Below, piece after piece: positions 40,710 to 50,871 of a stretch of 64,000 nt of DNA. The stretch lies in the NCBI GenBank assembly GCA_016705685.1, contig JADJLB010000005.1, forward strand, positions 62,001-126,000. Direction: 5' to 3'. The notes under the pieces were generated by a model, which had not been told where the DNA came from, did no database searches, and saw only the letters and a program-made list of their open reading frames with translations. A program made the translations under genes and the position numbers. Within the stretch, counting starts at the first letter, position 1. Each line of letters begins with the position of its first letter. Origin of the DNA: Propionivibrio sp. GTDB taxonomy: Bacteria > Pseudomonadota > Gammaproteobacteria > Burkholderiales > Rhodocyclaceae.

Positions 40710-41480
40710 ATGATTCTAGTGCTCTCACCTGCCAAGTCACTGGATTTCAAAACACCGGCCAGACTTCGAGACTTTACCCAACCCGAATTCCTCGATCAAT
40801 CGCAACTGCTGGTCAATCGCCTCCGCACGTTGTCGCCGCTCGAAATCGGCAAGCTGTTGAGTATCAGCGACAAGCTTGCGGCATTGAATGCGATACGCTA
40901 TGCCGATTGGACTCGGCCTTTTACGGCCGAAAACGCAAAACAAACCGTGCTGGCCTTCAACGGCGACGTATACGAAGGTCTGGATGCAAAAACGCTGACG
41001 CGTGCCGATCTATTGTTTGCGCAGGATCGTCTGCGAATCCTTTCGGGACTTTATGGGGTGCTGCGACCGCTCGACCTGATGCAAGCCTATCGCCTCGAGA
41101 TGGGAACGCAACTGGCCAATCGACGCGGCAAGGATCTCTATGCCTTTTGGGGGAAGCGTATTGTCGATTCGTTGAATGTTGCCCTGCAACAAGCCGCGGC
41201 GCCCGCGTTGATCAATCTGGCGTCATCGGAGTACTTCAAATCGATACAAACAAAGCGCCTTGTCGTGCCGGTGATACAGCCGGTTTTCGAAGACTGGAGC
41301 GCGGGCCGGTTCAAGGTCGTCAGTTTTTTCGCCAAACGCGCTCGCGGGCTGATGGCCCGCTTTGCCATTACCGGTCGTCTGCAGGCGCCTGGGGACTTGC
41401 AGCAATTCGAAGAAGAAGGTTACGCCTACGCCGCGCTGGCCTCAGATGAAACCCGCTGGGTGTTCCGGCGCAAGGTCTAA
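40710..41480 (+). CDS. yaaA: Peroxide stress protein YaaA (DUF328/UPF0246)
   Basis: Protein of 256 residues starting [13 protein letters not shown], the YaaA signature, with [11 protein letters not shown] near 90 and [18 protein letters not shown] near 118-135. The family lowers free iron and protects DNA from peroxide in E. coli. The C-terminus ends in [15 protein letters not shown], typical. Its last 39 bases overlap the convergent PIN gene. Confidence 0.93.
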   Translation: MILVLSPAKSLDFKTPARLRDFTQPEFLDQSQLLVNRLRTLSPLEIGKLLSISDKLAALNAIRYADWTRPFTAENAKQTVLAFNGDVYEGLDAKTLTRADLLFAQDRLRILSGLYGVLRPLDLMQAYRLEMGTQLANRRGKDLYAFWGKRIVDSLNVALQQAAAPALINLASSEYFKSIQTKRLVVPVIQPVFEDWSAGRFKVVSFFAKRARGLMARFAITGRLQAPGDLQQFEEEGYAYAALASDETRWVFRRKV

Positions 41481-41897
41481 CAATCGGCACGCGGCTTCCG
41501 CCGTGACGATGGGGCAGGGGGGCGGCTTGTGTCGGTGTCCTGCCAGTTTGAGCAAGCCCTTGTCCCGGGTAATCAGCAGGTCAGCCTTGCAGCGGGCGGC
41601 AAGAATCAGGAACTTCTGATCGTCCGGGTCGCGGCAGCATGGCAGAAGATAATCTTCATGGCCGGAAGCGTTGCAGATCGCGGCGAATTTCCGGTAATTC
41701 TCGATCAGGGCTTGGCGTGCGCGAAGATCGAGCCCGAATTCCGGATAGCAGACGATTCTTTCCAGCTCGGTGAGACATTCCTTGTCGCTGAAACACAGCA
41801 TTTCCCCGGCATCAAGGGCTGTCTTCAGGGGTTGGGCGTGATGATTGCCGAAGTGCAGCATGTCCATCACGATGTTGGTATCTAGCACAAGGCGCAT
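41442..41897 (-). CDS. PIN-domain putative ribonuclease (toxin-like, COG1569)
   Basis: Protein of 151 residues beginning [14 protein letters not shown]. The acidic PIN residues are visible: Asp6 (LDTN), a central Glu (CLTELERIV near 46-50), and [29 protein letters not shown] near 92-120. Such proteins are commonly toxins of antitoxin pairs, but no antitoxin gene lies beside it. The gene overlaps yaaA tail-to-tail by 39 bases and its start is 37 bases from the divergent diguanylate cyclase start. The ATG before RLVLDTN is chosen over one five codons upstream. Confidence 0.82.
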   Translation of the reverse strand: MRLVLDTNIVMDMLHFGNHHAQPLKTALDAGEMLCFSDKECLTELERIVCYPEFGLDLRARQALIENYRKFAAICNASGHEDYLLPCCRDPDDQKFLILAARCKADLLITRDKGLLKLAGHRHKPPPCPIVTAEAACRLLDLAPEHPAGFI

Positions 41898-41934
41898 GGG
41901 GAAAACCCGCAAATGGATTGATTGGAGTTGTACC

Positions 41935-43041
41935 GTGCGTCATACGCACATAGAATTACTTCGATTATCTCTGTTGAGATCGCATTTCAGGCAAATTTTG
42001 AGCGTTCAAACCGTGTTGTCCCTGTTACGCAGCGTTGAAGAAATCTCGTCGTGCAGGGACCGGAGCAAATTGCACCGATCCCTGATGCGTGCGGTAGCGG
42101 CCCTGCTGGGTGACGGGGCAGACGTGGGTGTATTGTCACGCGATACGCAGGGCGAAACGGAATTGCGGGTGTTTTCAGGGACGACCATCATGAACTCGGC
42201 CGTTTTTCTGTGGCCCGAGTTTCTCAATGAGGTCAAGAATGACGGCAAGCTGGTAACCCGCTGTATCCAGGGCCGAAATTGCGGTGCCCTGATGTTGCAG
42301 GCTTCCGAGCTCGGGTCCGACAAGATGATTCTGGCGTATGACGTGAATCGCTCGGACACCACCGAGCATGCCGAAGAAATTGTCAGTCTGGCGCGGATCT
42401 ATGGCAATCAGATCAAGCTGCTCGATTACAGCGAACTCGATTCGCTGACCCGCTTGCTCAACCGCAAGACATTCGACGAGACGTTCGACCGGTTGCTTAC
42501 AGCGTCTTCTCCGGATGCGCCTGACGATGATTTTGATGATCGACGTTCGGGTTCCGACGCGAGTTCTCCGGCGTGGTTGTGCGTCGTCGATATCGATCAT
42601 TTCAAACGCGTCAATGATACGTTCGGCCATCTGTTTGGCGACGAAGTATTGCTGCGCATGGGCAACCTGATGCGCGACACCTTCCGTGGCGCCGACCGAT
42701 TGTTTCGTTTTGGCGGTGAAGAATTCGTCGTGATCCTGAATGCGCCGGACGAGACCATGGCGGCCGCAGGCTTCAACCGCTTCCGCAACTCTGTGGAAAG
42801 CCACGAATTTCCCCAGGTTGGCCAAGTGACCTGCTCGATCGGGTTTACCGCCGTTTTGGCGATGGATGTGCCTACCGATGTGGTCGGGCGTGCCGACGAG
42901 GCGCTGTACTACGCCAAGGAACACGGCCGGAACCAGGTCTGCTGTTACGAGCGGCTGGTGATCGAGGGCGCGATTGCCAAGGCGCCGGAAGCCGAGGCAC
43001 CGGTTGATGAAGCCTTTGACATTGACGCCCTGTTTGGCTGA
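41935..43041 (+). CDS. Diguanylate cyclase with N-terminal sensory domain
   Basis: Protein of about 368 residues from a GTG with GGAG seven bases upstream; the open frame extends 30 codons more, antisense to the PIN gene. The C-terminal GGDEF domain has GGEEF at about 260-264 and a RxxD inhibitory site at 251-254, so an active, feedback-inhibited enzyme is expected. The N-terminal 170 residues lack membrane segments and are probably GAF-like (VEEISSCRDRSKLHRSLMRAVAALLG). A ~25-residue Asp/Ser-rich insert (SSPDAPDDDFDDRRSGSDASS) interrupts the start of the catalytic domain. Cytosolic. Confidence 0.88.
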   Translation: MRHTHIELLRLSLLRSHFRQILSVQTVLSLLRSVEEISSCRDRSKLHRSLMRAVAALLGDGADVGVLSRDTQGETELRVFSGTTIMNSAVFLWPEFLNEVKNDGKLVTRCIQGRNCGALMLQASELGSDKMILAYDVNRSDTTEHAEEIVSLARIYGNQIKLLDYSELDSLTRLLNRKTFDETFDRLLTASSPDAPDDDFDDRRSGSDASSPAWLCVVDIDHFKRVNDTFGHLFGDEVLLRMGNLMRDTFRGADRLFRFGGEEFVVILNAPDETMAAAGFNRFRNSVESHEFPQVGQVTCSIGFTAVLAMDVPTDVVGRADEALYYAKEHGRNQVCCYERLVIEGAIAKAPEAEAPVDEAFDIDALFG

Positions 43042-43093
43042 TCGCTAGCCAGCGAGTCCGATCGCACCCGATCGTCGAAAGACATTCCCGGCC

Positions 43094-43510
43094 ATGTCCG
43101 TTCGATTCCCGCAAATCCTGTTGCTTGAGGAAGAAGTCGAATTCTTCGCCATTCGGGCGCAGGGCGCAGGCGGTCAGAATGTCAACAAGGTATCGAACGC
43201 CATCCACCTACGCTTCGATATCGCTGCTTCGTCGTTACCTGAAGAAATCAAGAGGCAACTGATGCTGCTACGCGATCAGCGCGTCAGTGCAGACGGCGTT
43301 GTGGTGATCAAAGCGCAGTCGCATCGCAGCCTGGAACGCAATCGTGTCGACGCCATGACGCGACTGAGGGAACTGATCGCCCGTGCGGCTCATGTGCCTG
43401 AAGTTCGTCGGCCGACCCGGCCGACGCGCGGTTCGCAAAAGAAACGAATCGACAGCAAAGTGAGGCGGGGCTTGGTCAAAGTGCTGCGTGGACGGGTAGA
43501 TACCGAGTAG
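43094..43510 (+). CDS. arfB: Peptidyl-tRNA hydrolase ArfB (ribosome rescue)
   Basis: Protein of 138 residues with the release-factor GGQ motif in RAQGAGGQNVNKVSNAIHLRFD near 21-42 and a basic C-terminal tail (RGSQKKRIDSKVRRGLVKVLRGR) that enters the empty mRNA channel. It hydrolyses peptidyl-tRNA on ribosomes stalled without a stop codon. Length matches ArfB (YaeJ) rather than a full release factor. Confidence 0.93.
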   Translation: MSVRFPQILLLEEEVEFFAIRAQGAGGQNVNKVSNAIHLRFDIAASSLPEEIKRQLMLLRDQRVSADGVVVIKAQSHRSLERNRVDAMTRLRELIARAAHVPEVRRPTRPTRGSQKKRIDSKVRRGLVKVLRGRVDTE

Positions 43511-43665
43511 CGGTGTAAATTTTGTGCCATCGGCAAACGCCATTGGATAGAATTAGAGGTTCCGCAGCATGAAGGTTGATTGAAGTCGTCGGACCGCCAG
43601 CCAAAAAATCAACTCGTAGAACTTTCATCATAAACACAAGCGCTCAAAGCGCACCCGAGGGAGTT

Positions 43666-45525
43666 ATGCATTCTCGCCATGCACTGCCCGCACTGACCAT
43701 CAGTGCCATCGGTGTCGTTTTCGGGGACATCGGTACCAGTCCTCTTTACGCGATGAAGGAAATATTCAACGGGCACCATCCGATCCCGGTGACGCCCGAA
43801 AATATCTTCGGCATCCTGTCGATGGTGTTCTGGTCGATCATGGTGATGGTGACAATCAAGTACGTCGCGGTCATCATGCGTGCCGACAACCGGGGCGAAG
43901 GGGGGTCGCTGGCGTTGTTGGCCCTGATTACCGATCGCGCCAAAAGCTCCGGATTGACCTGGATCATCACGCTCCTGGGCATTTTTGCCGCCGCTTTGTT
44001 TTACGGCGACAGCATGATTACCCCGGCCATTTCGGTGCTATCGGCCGTTGAAGGCCTTGAAATCGTCGCGCCGACGCTGAAACCTTACGTTGTGCCGGTA
44101 ACACTGGGCGTGCTGAGCGGACTCTTCTTCATCCAGAAACGCGGAACCGGAACAATCGGCATGCTTTTTGGGCCGGTCATGATTCTCTGGTTTGCCATCC
44201 TCGGTGTGCTCGGTGTCATCAAGGTGGCTCATTTCCCGGGTGTACTCGCGGCACTCAACCCGGTCTATGCCGTCAATTTTATCAGCACGCACACCGGCCT
44301 CGCATTTCTGGCCTTGGGTTCTGTCGTACTGGCTGTAACGGGTGGCGAAGCGTTGTATACCGACATGGGGCATTTTGGACCGTTCCCCATCCGTCTGGCG
44401 TGGTTCGGTTTCGTCATGCCGACGCTGGTGCTCAATTACTTCGGCCAGGGGGCATTGCTGCTCTATGAACCGCAAGCCATCGAAAATCCGTTCTTCCACA
44501 TGGCGCCGTCCTGGGCTTTGGTACCCTTGGTCATTCTGGCGACGATGGCCACAATCATTGCCTCCCAGGCAGTGATTTCCGGTGCGTTTTCGGTGGCTCG
44601 CCAGGCCATCCAGATGGGATTTCTGCCGCGCATGCTCATCGTCCATACGTCGGGCAAAGCCAAAGGGCAAATCTATGTGCCTTTCACCAACTGGACCCTG
44701 TATCTGGCTGTGATCGCCCTGGTCATCGGTTTCAAAAATTCTTCCAATCTGGCGGCTGCCTACGGTATTGCCGTAACCGGAACGATGATGATCGATACCA
44801 TTCTTGTCGCATTCGTGATGGTGCTGATGTGGCGCTGGCACTGGAGCATTGTCGCCGTTGTTGCCGGCACCCTTTTCATGTTCGATCTTGCTTTCTTTTC
44901 GTCCAATATCCTCAAGATTCCCGCTGGCGGCTGGTTTCCGATCGCCATTGGACTGGCATCATTCACGGTATTGACCACCTGGCGGCTCGGCCGTCGCCTG
45001 ATCGGCGAGGAGATGGCCAAGCAAAGCATTCCGATCGATGCGTTCCTGGACTCGATTTTCGATGTGCATCGCGTCAATGGCACGGCGGTATTCATGACCA
45101 GCTCCAAGGAGGGAGTCCCCGCAGCTCTGCTGCATAACCTGAAACACAATCAGGTGCTGCATGAGCGCGTGGTTCTGGTCACCGTTCAGACGACCGATAC
45201 GCCCTATGTCCTCGAACTCGATCGCATCTATCTGCACAAGATGCGCCAGGGATTCGTGCGATTGATCATCCGTTATGGCTTCATGGAAGATCCGGACATT
45301 CCCGGTGCCCTGATGAGTTGCAAGCGCTTCGGCGAGAGTTTCGATTTCATGGAAACGACCTTTTATCTGTCCCGTGAAACCATCGTGCCAAAGCTGGCGC
45401 ATCAGATTTCGCCCTTGCGCGCCCGTTTGTTCGCACTGATGTCGAAGAACGCCACCAGCGCGACCGAGTTCTTCAAGATTCCAACGGACCGGGTGGTCGA
45501 ATTGGGTACCCAGCTCGAAATCTAG
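43666..45525 (+). CDS. kup: Low-affinity potassium transporter Kup
   Basis: Protein of 619 residues with about twelve membrane segments and a cytosolic C-terminal domain. [18 protein letters not shown] near 16-33 and [25 protein letters not shown] near 105-128 are KUP/HAK/KT signatures. It takes up K+ with H+ across the inner membrane. The start with GAGGG ahead ([10 protein letters not shown]) is chosen over an upstream TTG that would add 30 residues of no family resemblance. Confidence 0.93.
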   Translation: MHSRHALPALTISAIGVVFGDIGTSPLYAMKEIFNGHHPIPVTPENIFGILSMVFWSIMVMVTIKYVAVIMRADNRGEGGSLALLALITDRAKSSGLTWIITLLGIFAAALFYGDSMITPAISVLSAVEGLEIVAPTLKPYVVPVTLGVLSGLFFIQKRGTGTIGMLFGPVMILWFAILGVLGVIKVAHFPGVLAALNPVYAVNFISTHTGLAFLALGSVVLAVTGGEALYTDMGHFGPFPIRLAWFGFVMPTLVLNYFGQGALLLYEPQAIENPFFHMAPSWALVPLVILATMATIIASQAVISGAFSVARQAIQMGFLPRMLIVHTSGKAKGQIYVPFTNWTLYLAVIALVIGFKNSSNLAAAYGIAVTGTMMIDTILVAFVMVLMWRWHWSIVAVVAGTLFMFDLAFFSSNILKIPAGGWFPIAIGLASFTVLTTWRLGRRLIGEEMAKQSIPIDAFLDSIFDVHRVNGTAVFMTSSKEGVPAALLHNLKHNQVLHERVVLVTVQTTDTPYVLELDRIYLHKMRQGFVRLIIRYGFMEDPDIPGALMSCKRFGESFDFMETTFYLSRETIVPKLAHQISPLRARLFALMSKNATSATEFFKIPTDRVVELGTQLEI

Positions 45526-45569
45526 GCCGGATTCCCGATGTGTGCATGACACACGCTTGCCGTGTACGC

Positions 45570-47045
45570 CTACAGCGTTTTCAGGTACTCCACCAGCGCC
45601 GCTTTTTCCTTGGCCGACAGTCCGGTGCCGAACTCGTGGCCCTGATTGCTGCCGCCTTTGCTTGAGGTATCCAGCCGGGTGCCAACGCGCTGGGCTTCCG
45701 GAGTGTCACTGACGAAGCCGACGCGGGACTGATCGAAAACATCGTAGCCGCGCCAGAAGACCTTGGGACGCTTGCTCGCCGGCTCCAGCAGATCCTGCAG
45801 CGTGGGAACCGAACCATTGTGCAGATAGGGCGCCTTGAGCCAGATCCCGTCGAGGAAGGCCGCCACATACCCTTGCAGATCCTCTTCCACCAGGCCGCGG
45901 CGTTCCAGTCCCATTTCCTTGACCACTCGATTGGCTTTGATGGCGGCGCCTTTGTTCCACGAATCGAGGCGGCCGCGGTCGGTACCAACCTCGGCCAGTG
46001 GTAGCGGCGTGCCGGTCTTCTCGCTGGCGTGGCAGCGGGCGCACTGGGCGTCAAACAGCGACTTGCCGGCTGTCGCCCTGGCCGTATCGATGGGGAAGGG
46101 GTATTTGGGCGGCGGCAATTCGGAGAGGTAGTCCTTCAGCCATTTCACCTGCCCGACGAAATCCGCCTTGTTGGCCGGCGCCGCGCCGAGCAGCCCGAGG
46201 GCCGAATCCATGATCACCGAGTAGGGGTCGTGGCTGTCGCCCGCATAGTTCATGCGGTGGCCCTTTTCCCAGACATATTTTTTCAGGTTCCACACCGAGG
46301 GCATATCGGTAGGGCCGAAGGTGTCGTCCATCGGCGATTTGATCATGAAATATTTCGTCAGGTTCATGGCATCGTCGCGGCCGCGACCCCACTCCGGGAA
46401 GTCCTTGCGGTAAATCCAGGCGAACTGGGCTTCACGTTCGATCAGGCGCTTCTTGGTGATGGGAATGATGAAGAAGCGATAGAGCAGTCTGTCGACGATG
46501 TCGAGATCGGTAACCCGGTTGATTTCGGCCATCAGGATGTCGGCGTTGAAACGCGGATCCTTGGCGCAGTCGACCAGGTAGCGGAAGAACCCTTCCACAT
46601 TGGTCGTGTGCGACGCGCCGCCAACGACGAAGACCGGGTTGCTGTCAGGCGACTCGCGGTAGCTGGTCGTGTGGCAGACGGCGCAATTGTTGGCCACGCG
46701 GTCAAAGCCGATGGTTTTCTTGGTGAAGCCCATCGGCAGTTCTCGGCCCTGTTCCCAGGGTACGCCGAGTGCGGCATAACCGCCGGGAACGACTTTTCCG
46801 TCCTGGGTCAGCTTTTCCGGGAAGATGCGCGGCAGTACGTAGAAGATCCAGTAGGGAATCCCGGCGTCATGTTCGGCGCCGATGGAGCCGTACTTGAAAC
46901 GCATCTCCGGCGTGGCGTTGACCCAATCCGGTTGCGGATGTTCGCGGAATCCCCGGTCGTAGCCAATCATCGCGCCCAGAAGGCCAAGAACCACCAGGGC
47001 CAGGCCGGTCACTTTGAGCCAGGTCTTGCAGGTAGGGGTCATCAT
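45570..47045 (-). CDS. Membrane-anchored dihaem c-type cytochrome, paralogue A
   Basis: Protein of 491 residues. An N-terminal hydrophobic segment (VTGLALVVLGLLGAMIGY) anchors or exports it; the rest should be periplasmic. Two CxxCH haem sites: CAVCH at 121 and CARCH at 335. Around the second is a cytochrome-peroxidase-like segment, then APYLHNGSVPTLQDLLEP near 410 and a closing EKAALVEYLKTL. The fold signature resembles MauG/RoxA-type dihaem enzymes; the catalytic role is not known. It is the last gene of a seven-gene run and a tandem paralogue of the next gene, from which it is 14 bases away. Confidence 0.82.
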   Translation of the reverse strand: MMTPTCKTWLKVTGLALVVLGLLGAMIGYDRGFREHPQPDWVNATPEMRFKYGSIGAEHDAGIPYWIFYVLPRIFPEKLTQDGKVVPGGYAALGVPWEQGRELPMGFTKKTIGFDRVANNCAVCHTTSYRESPDSNPVFVVGGASHTTNVEGFFRYLVDCAKDPRFNADILMAEINRVTDLDIVDRLLYRFFIIPITKKRLIEREAQFAWIYRKDFPEWGRGRDDAMNLTKYFMIKSPMDDTFGPTDMPSVWNLKKYVWEKGHRMNYAGDSHDPYSVIMDSALGLLGAAPANKADFVGQVKWLKDYLSELPPPKYPFPIDTARATAGKSLFDAQCARCHASEKTGTPLPLAEVGTDRGRLDSWNKGAAIKANRVVKEMGLERRGLVEEDLQGYVAAFLDGIWLKAPYLHNGSVPTLQDLLEPASKRPKVFWRGYDVFDQSRVGFVSDTPEAQRVGTRLDTSSKGGSNQGHEFGTGLSAKEKAALVEYLKTL

Positions 47046-47059
47046 GATTTCATTGCCTC

Positions 47060-48586
47060 TCAGAATGTCTTCAGGAACTCGACCAGCGCCGTCTTTTCTG
47101 CGGCGGTAAGGTCGGTGCCGTAGGCCTTGCCTTCGTGCCCGCCGTTGCCGTTGCCGGGCAGCGTGGTATCGAGGCGGAAGAACGTCTTGCCGTTGGCTTG
47201 CGGCACGTTGGCGACGAAGCCCAGTTTCACCGGATCGTAGACGTCGTTGCCGCGGTAGAAGGCCTTGGGTCGCTTCGCCGCAGGTTCGAGCAGATCGCGC
47301 AGACTGGGCACCGAACCGTTATGCAGATAGGGAGCACGCAGCCACAAGCCGTCCAGCGGCATGTTGGCGTAGCCGTGGGTCTTCTGGAAATGCGTAAAAC
47401 GCCACGGGTAGCCGGCATAAAGCGTGGCCTGATTCACCGCCAGCGTGTAGGTGTAGGAATCCAGGCGGCGCCGATCGGTGCCTATCTTGGCCAGAGGCAC
47501 TACCTGGCCGACATACTCGCCGGAAAAATCGCTCCCTGAAGCGCCATGGCAGTCGGCGCAGTATTCCTTGTAGATGGGTTGCCCCCTGGCAGCGAGCTTG
47601 GCGTCGATCGGAAAGAAATCACTGAAGGGTGGTGGCGTGACGTCCATGATCCAGCTTTCGACACGGCGGATGCGGGCGATGTCGATGGTCGGCGGCGTGG
47701 TGCCGGTACCGAAGGCGGCGCTCTTGTTGCGCTCCTCGACGGTGGTGTTGTTGCCGTCCCAGTGCAATTGCATTTCCTTCGGCTCCTTGCGCTGGCGCTG
47801 ACGCCAGATCGACGGGAAGTCGGCAGGCGCGTCGAATTCGCTGGGGTCGAGATGGGCCATGGGGAAATTGAAAATGACCTTGGCCGAATTGAAGGTGTCC
47901 ACCCGTCCCGGTCCCCACGCCTTCTGCCTGAACACCCAATCGAAGCGTCCGGCCAGCGCCAATACCCGATCACGCATGATGGCAATGGCCACCGGATAAA
48001 CCAGGTAGCGATCCAGCAGATCCAGCCTGGCGCCCTGCCGCTGGATTTCGGGAACGATGTATTCCTTGGAGAACTTCGGATCGGCAGCACAGCGGAAGAA
48101 AAACTCTTCAAAGCCCATCATGTCGAACGTCGCCGCTGGCATGCCGAGGACAATGTGGGCTGGCTGATCGGCGGCGGTGCGCACCGTGCTGGTATGACAG
48201 ACGGCACAGTTGACAAAGACCCGGTCGATACCCTGAAAGCGGCGTTTTGATGTACCGATGGGCAGATCCTTGTCGCTGCCGTCCGGGCTTTTTTCATAGA
48301 CCATGCCCAGTGACTGATACCCCTTGCCCGGCAGATACTGTGGACAGATTTCAGGTAGCGCCTTCCAGATCCAGTAAGGGAAGCCCATTTCGTGCTCGCC
48401 GCCGGTGGAACCGTACTTGAAGTGTTCGGTCGGGCTGGCATAGTCGACCGGCATATCACCGGCGAAGCGTCTGAGCAGCATGAGACCGACAAAGGCGGGA
48501 ATCCCGACCAGCACGATCAACAGGACGACAAAACGTCGTTTCCAGGGATTTTCCGCTTGCTCGCGTGGCGTGTTTTCACGTTGCAT
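47060..48586 (-). CDS. Membrane-anchored dihaem c-type cytochrome, paralogue B
   Basis: Protein of 508 residues with N-terminal membrane segment VVLLIVLVGIPAFVGLMLL. Haem sites CAVCH at 127 and CADCH at 343. It shares with its neighbour a YWIWKALPEI-type region near 70, the VNCAVCHTS region, APYLHNGSVPSLRDLLEP and a C-terminal EKTALVEFLKTF, so the pair arose by tandem duplication. Periplasmic redox enzyme or electron carrier; family resembles MauG/RoxA-type dihaem proteins. The frame extends 17 codons upstream; the chosen ATG is 5 bases after the previous gene's stop. Confidence 0.82.
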   Translation of the reverse strand: MQRENTPREQAENPWKRRFVVLLIVLVGIPAFVGLMLLRRFAGDMPVDYASPTEHFKYGSTGGEHEMGFPYWIWKALPEICPQYLPGKGYQSLGMVYEKSPDGSDKDLPIGTSKRRFQGIDRVFVNCAVCHTSTVRTAADQPAHIVLGMPAATFDMMGFEEFFFRCAADPKFSKEYIVPEIQRQGARLDLLDRYLVYPVAIAIMRDRVLALAGRFDWVFRQKAWGPGRVDTFNSAKVIFNFPMAHLDPSEFDAPADFPSIWRQRQRKEPKEMQLHWDGNNTTVEERNKSAAFGTGTTPPTIDIARIRRVESWIMDVTPPPFSDFFPIDAKLAARGQPIYKEYCADCHGASGSDFSGEYVGQVVPLAKIGTDRRRLDSYTYTLAVNQATLYAGYPWRFTHFQKTHGYANMPLDGLWLRAPYLHNGSVPSLRDLLEPAAKRPKAFYRGNDVYDPVKLGFVANVPQANGKTFFRLDTTLPGNGNGGHEGKAYGTDLTAAEKTALVEFLKTF

Positions 48587-48591
48587 GGTGT

Positions 48592-50868
48592 TCACCTTGG
48601 TAATGAAGGAGAGGCGGTATTGCGGTTGGCCAGGCACGGGCGTAGCGCCTCGTAGCCGCCGGCCAGCAGTTGCGACAGACTCGGCGCGCGACCACTTTCG
48701 GCGCGCAACCAGTCACCTACCTGGGCGAGCAGTGCGGCACGAACCGGGCTGGTGCGCCAGCCTTCGGCATCGGTGCCAAAGATCGGCAGAAGACTCTCCG
48801 GTGGCATCGGGGTCTTGTCCCTCAGTGCCGGTGTCAGTTCAGCCATCGACAAGCGAACAAAAAGCCTCGGCGCACATTGACGTAGCTGGGCATTGACCTC
48901 GGCTTCCGTGCCGCTCAAAAAACTGGGTGGGAAAGTTTCAGGGGTGTAATGACAGGTGGCGCAGTAGGGGTAAAACTTCTGCACGGCCGAGTTTATCGAT
49001 GCCGATGCCGGATTAACTGCGCTATCGGCGTGAGGCGGGCTCAGCGGCACAGCGGGCGACAAGGTCGGCTGCTGGCCTGTTCCGGTGAGCTCAGGCGGCG
49101 AGTGTGGTTTCTCCTTCTGGCAGCAGCGTACGCCATCCGCGGCACGCAGTTTGGCCAACAGCGCAGCAAACAGCGCTTCGCGCGGAATGGGTCGAGCGCC
49201 GAACAGCGCCAAGCCATCCGGGCCTTCAAGCAGCGCAGTGACAGCCTGCTCCACGCGGCGGAATTCCTGACGGAATTCGATGGAGACCCACCCTGCCTCC
49301 GGATCGTTCGATGAAAGCTGGAAGGCGATGCGGGCCAGGGGGTTGCCGTCGGCGCCGCGGGGCGTGGATCGGCTGGATGGGACGAAAGCGCTGTGTTCGC
49401 CGTTCAGACGGGTGCCAACAGCCAGCGCGACGCCGTTGATGGTGCCGCCTTCAGGCAGGGACAGACGGTCGATTCGGCCACCGGAAGCCCGGCCCTGCTT
49501 CAACTCCAGGGTAGCCGCCAAATTCGGGCCGCTTTCTCCGGAAGCCGACTGACAACGCGCCGACCACCGCGACGCGCGCGTTTCAAAGCGGCACGAAGCG
49601 CGGTACGGAAGACGTTCCGCAGGGCCTGCGGAAAGCGTCGTGGCGAGCCGCTGGCGGTCGTTGTCGGCGACGAATTCAGACAAGTCGTCGACCAACCGGC
49701 TGACCGCGTCGCCGGCATCGGCATGCCAGATTTCCTGTGAGGGTCGAAGGGCCAAGGGTTCGAATCGCGCCGCAACGTGTGCATAGCTCGCTCTGAGTTG
49801 CGCGTCGTCTGGCCAGCTGTTCGGGCCGTTCAGGCCCTGCAAGGGGTTGCGGTTCGGAATGTCGGCGGTGCCGACGGCCAGTCCGGCAGGCCACCGTCGA
49901 GTGGCGTGGGAACGCAAGGGGGCATCGACCGTGGCCATGAAATCGCCAGAGCGCATTCCCTGGCGTCCGCCGGAAAGGGCATGCTGCAAGGCGGCGGTGA
50001 ACAGACCGGCACGGCAACGCAGGGCTGGTCTGTCCTCCCCGCCACAACCCTCACGCCACAAGCGCTGGGTCAGGGCAAATCGGTTGGCGCGCTTGACGGC
50101 GATATCGATTGCATACGGCACATCGACCCCCCGATCCGGCGATATGCCATAGAAGTTCTTGCCACTGGCCCGGAGCAACGCGGCAACGGTTGCGTTTGCA
50201 TTGGTTTCATCCCACAAGGCACGTGAAAAGATGGGCGCGCCGTTCTGGTGACACCCATAACAAAGCGTGCGATTGGCGTAAACCACCTGGGGCTTCGCAC
50301 CGGCCCGATAATTCTTGACCAGCTGGAATTCGAAGCGGGCGGCCGATTCGTTGTAGCTGATGACCTCCAGCACGTCCGATTTCTCCTGGTAGCCGATATA
50401 GAGGCGATCCTTGAGCAACAGCGTCGAACGCTGGCTGGGTGACGAGTCCGCCGCGACCACGACGCGTGGAAAAGCGAAGTAATCGGGTGCGGCGGCAGTG
50501 CGCTGAAGCGAACGTCCGAGCGGGATCAGCACGCGCTTGGCCGGCGGGAGCAGGCTGCCGGAATCGCCGCTCAGTTGGGCGTCGAGCCGGGCGAGCAGGG
50601 CGGCAAAGGGGAAAGGCAAGTCGTAGTCGGCCTTGCCGTGGCGTACGGAGACGAACAGACGGTCGAACAGCGAACGCCCGGCTGCGGGCAGATTCTCTCC
50701 CGGTTGTGCCGGGTCGAGCACCCAGACGGGATCAGGCGATCCGCGGGCCAAGGCTTTTCCCTCGCCGTTTTCGCTTCCCAAGCTTGAACTGCACAGGGCG
50801 GTTGAAGCGAGCAGCAACAGAAGCACAACTCGCTTCGTGGTGAATCCGCATGTGCGTTCGCCCGGCAC
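48592..50868 (-). CDS. Large exported dihaem cytochrome-like protein of unknown family
   Basis: Protein of 758 residues, GTG start, with a signal peptide (RVVLLLLLASTALCSSS). Two haem sites far apart: CYGCH at 203, in NRTLCYGCHQNGAPIFSR, and CATCH at 636, followed by DKTPMPP near 685, a likely axial-methionine region. The ~430 residues between have no recognised domain. Not of the length or motif set of the two dihaem paralogues downstream. Its stop is 5 bases from the next start and its start 3 bases from the preceding stop, so it is firmly within the operon. Confidence 0.75.
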   Translation of the reverse strand: MPGERTCGFTTKRVVLLLLLASTALCSSSLGSENGEGKALARGSPDPVWVLDPAQPGENLPAAGRSLFDRLFVSVRHGKADYDLPFPFAALLARLDAQLSGDSGSLLPPAKRVLIPLGRSLQRTAAAPDYFAFPRVVVAADSSPSQRSTLLLKDRLYIGYQEKSDVLEVISYNESAARFEFQLVKNYRAGAKPQVVYANRTLCYGCHQNGAPIFSRALWDETNANATVAALLRASGKNFYGISPDRGVDVPYAIDIAVKRANRFALTQRLWREGCGGEDRPALRCRAGLFTAALQHALSGGRQGMRSGDFMATVDAPLRSHATRRWPAGLAVGTADIPNRNPLQGLNGPNSWPDDAQLRASYAHVAARFEPLALRPSQEIWHADAGDAVSRLVDDLSEFVADNDRQRLATTLSAGPAERLPYRASCRFETRASRWSARCQSASGESGPNLAATLELKQGRASGGRIDRLSLPEGGTINGVALAVGTRLNGEHSAFVPSSRSTPRGADGNPLARIAFQLSSNDPEAGWVSIEFRQEFRRVEQAVTALLEGPDGLALFGARPIPREALFAALLAKLRAADGVRCCQKEKPHSPPELTGTGQQPTLSPAVPLSPPHADSAVNPASASINSAVQKFYPYCATCHYTPETFPPSFLSGTEAEVNAQLRQCAPRLFVRLSMAELTPALRDKTPMPPESLLPIFGTDAEGWRTSPVRAALLAQVGDWLRAESGRAPSLSQLLAGGYEALRPCLANRNTASPSLPR

Positions 50869-50871
50869 CGG

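Noticed and set aside
40523-41449. 308-codon frame overlapping queD and yaaA
   Set aside because: It spans parts of two well-supported genes in another frame and its composition is Arg/Cys-rich without motif.
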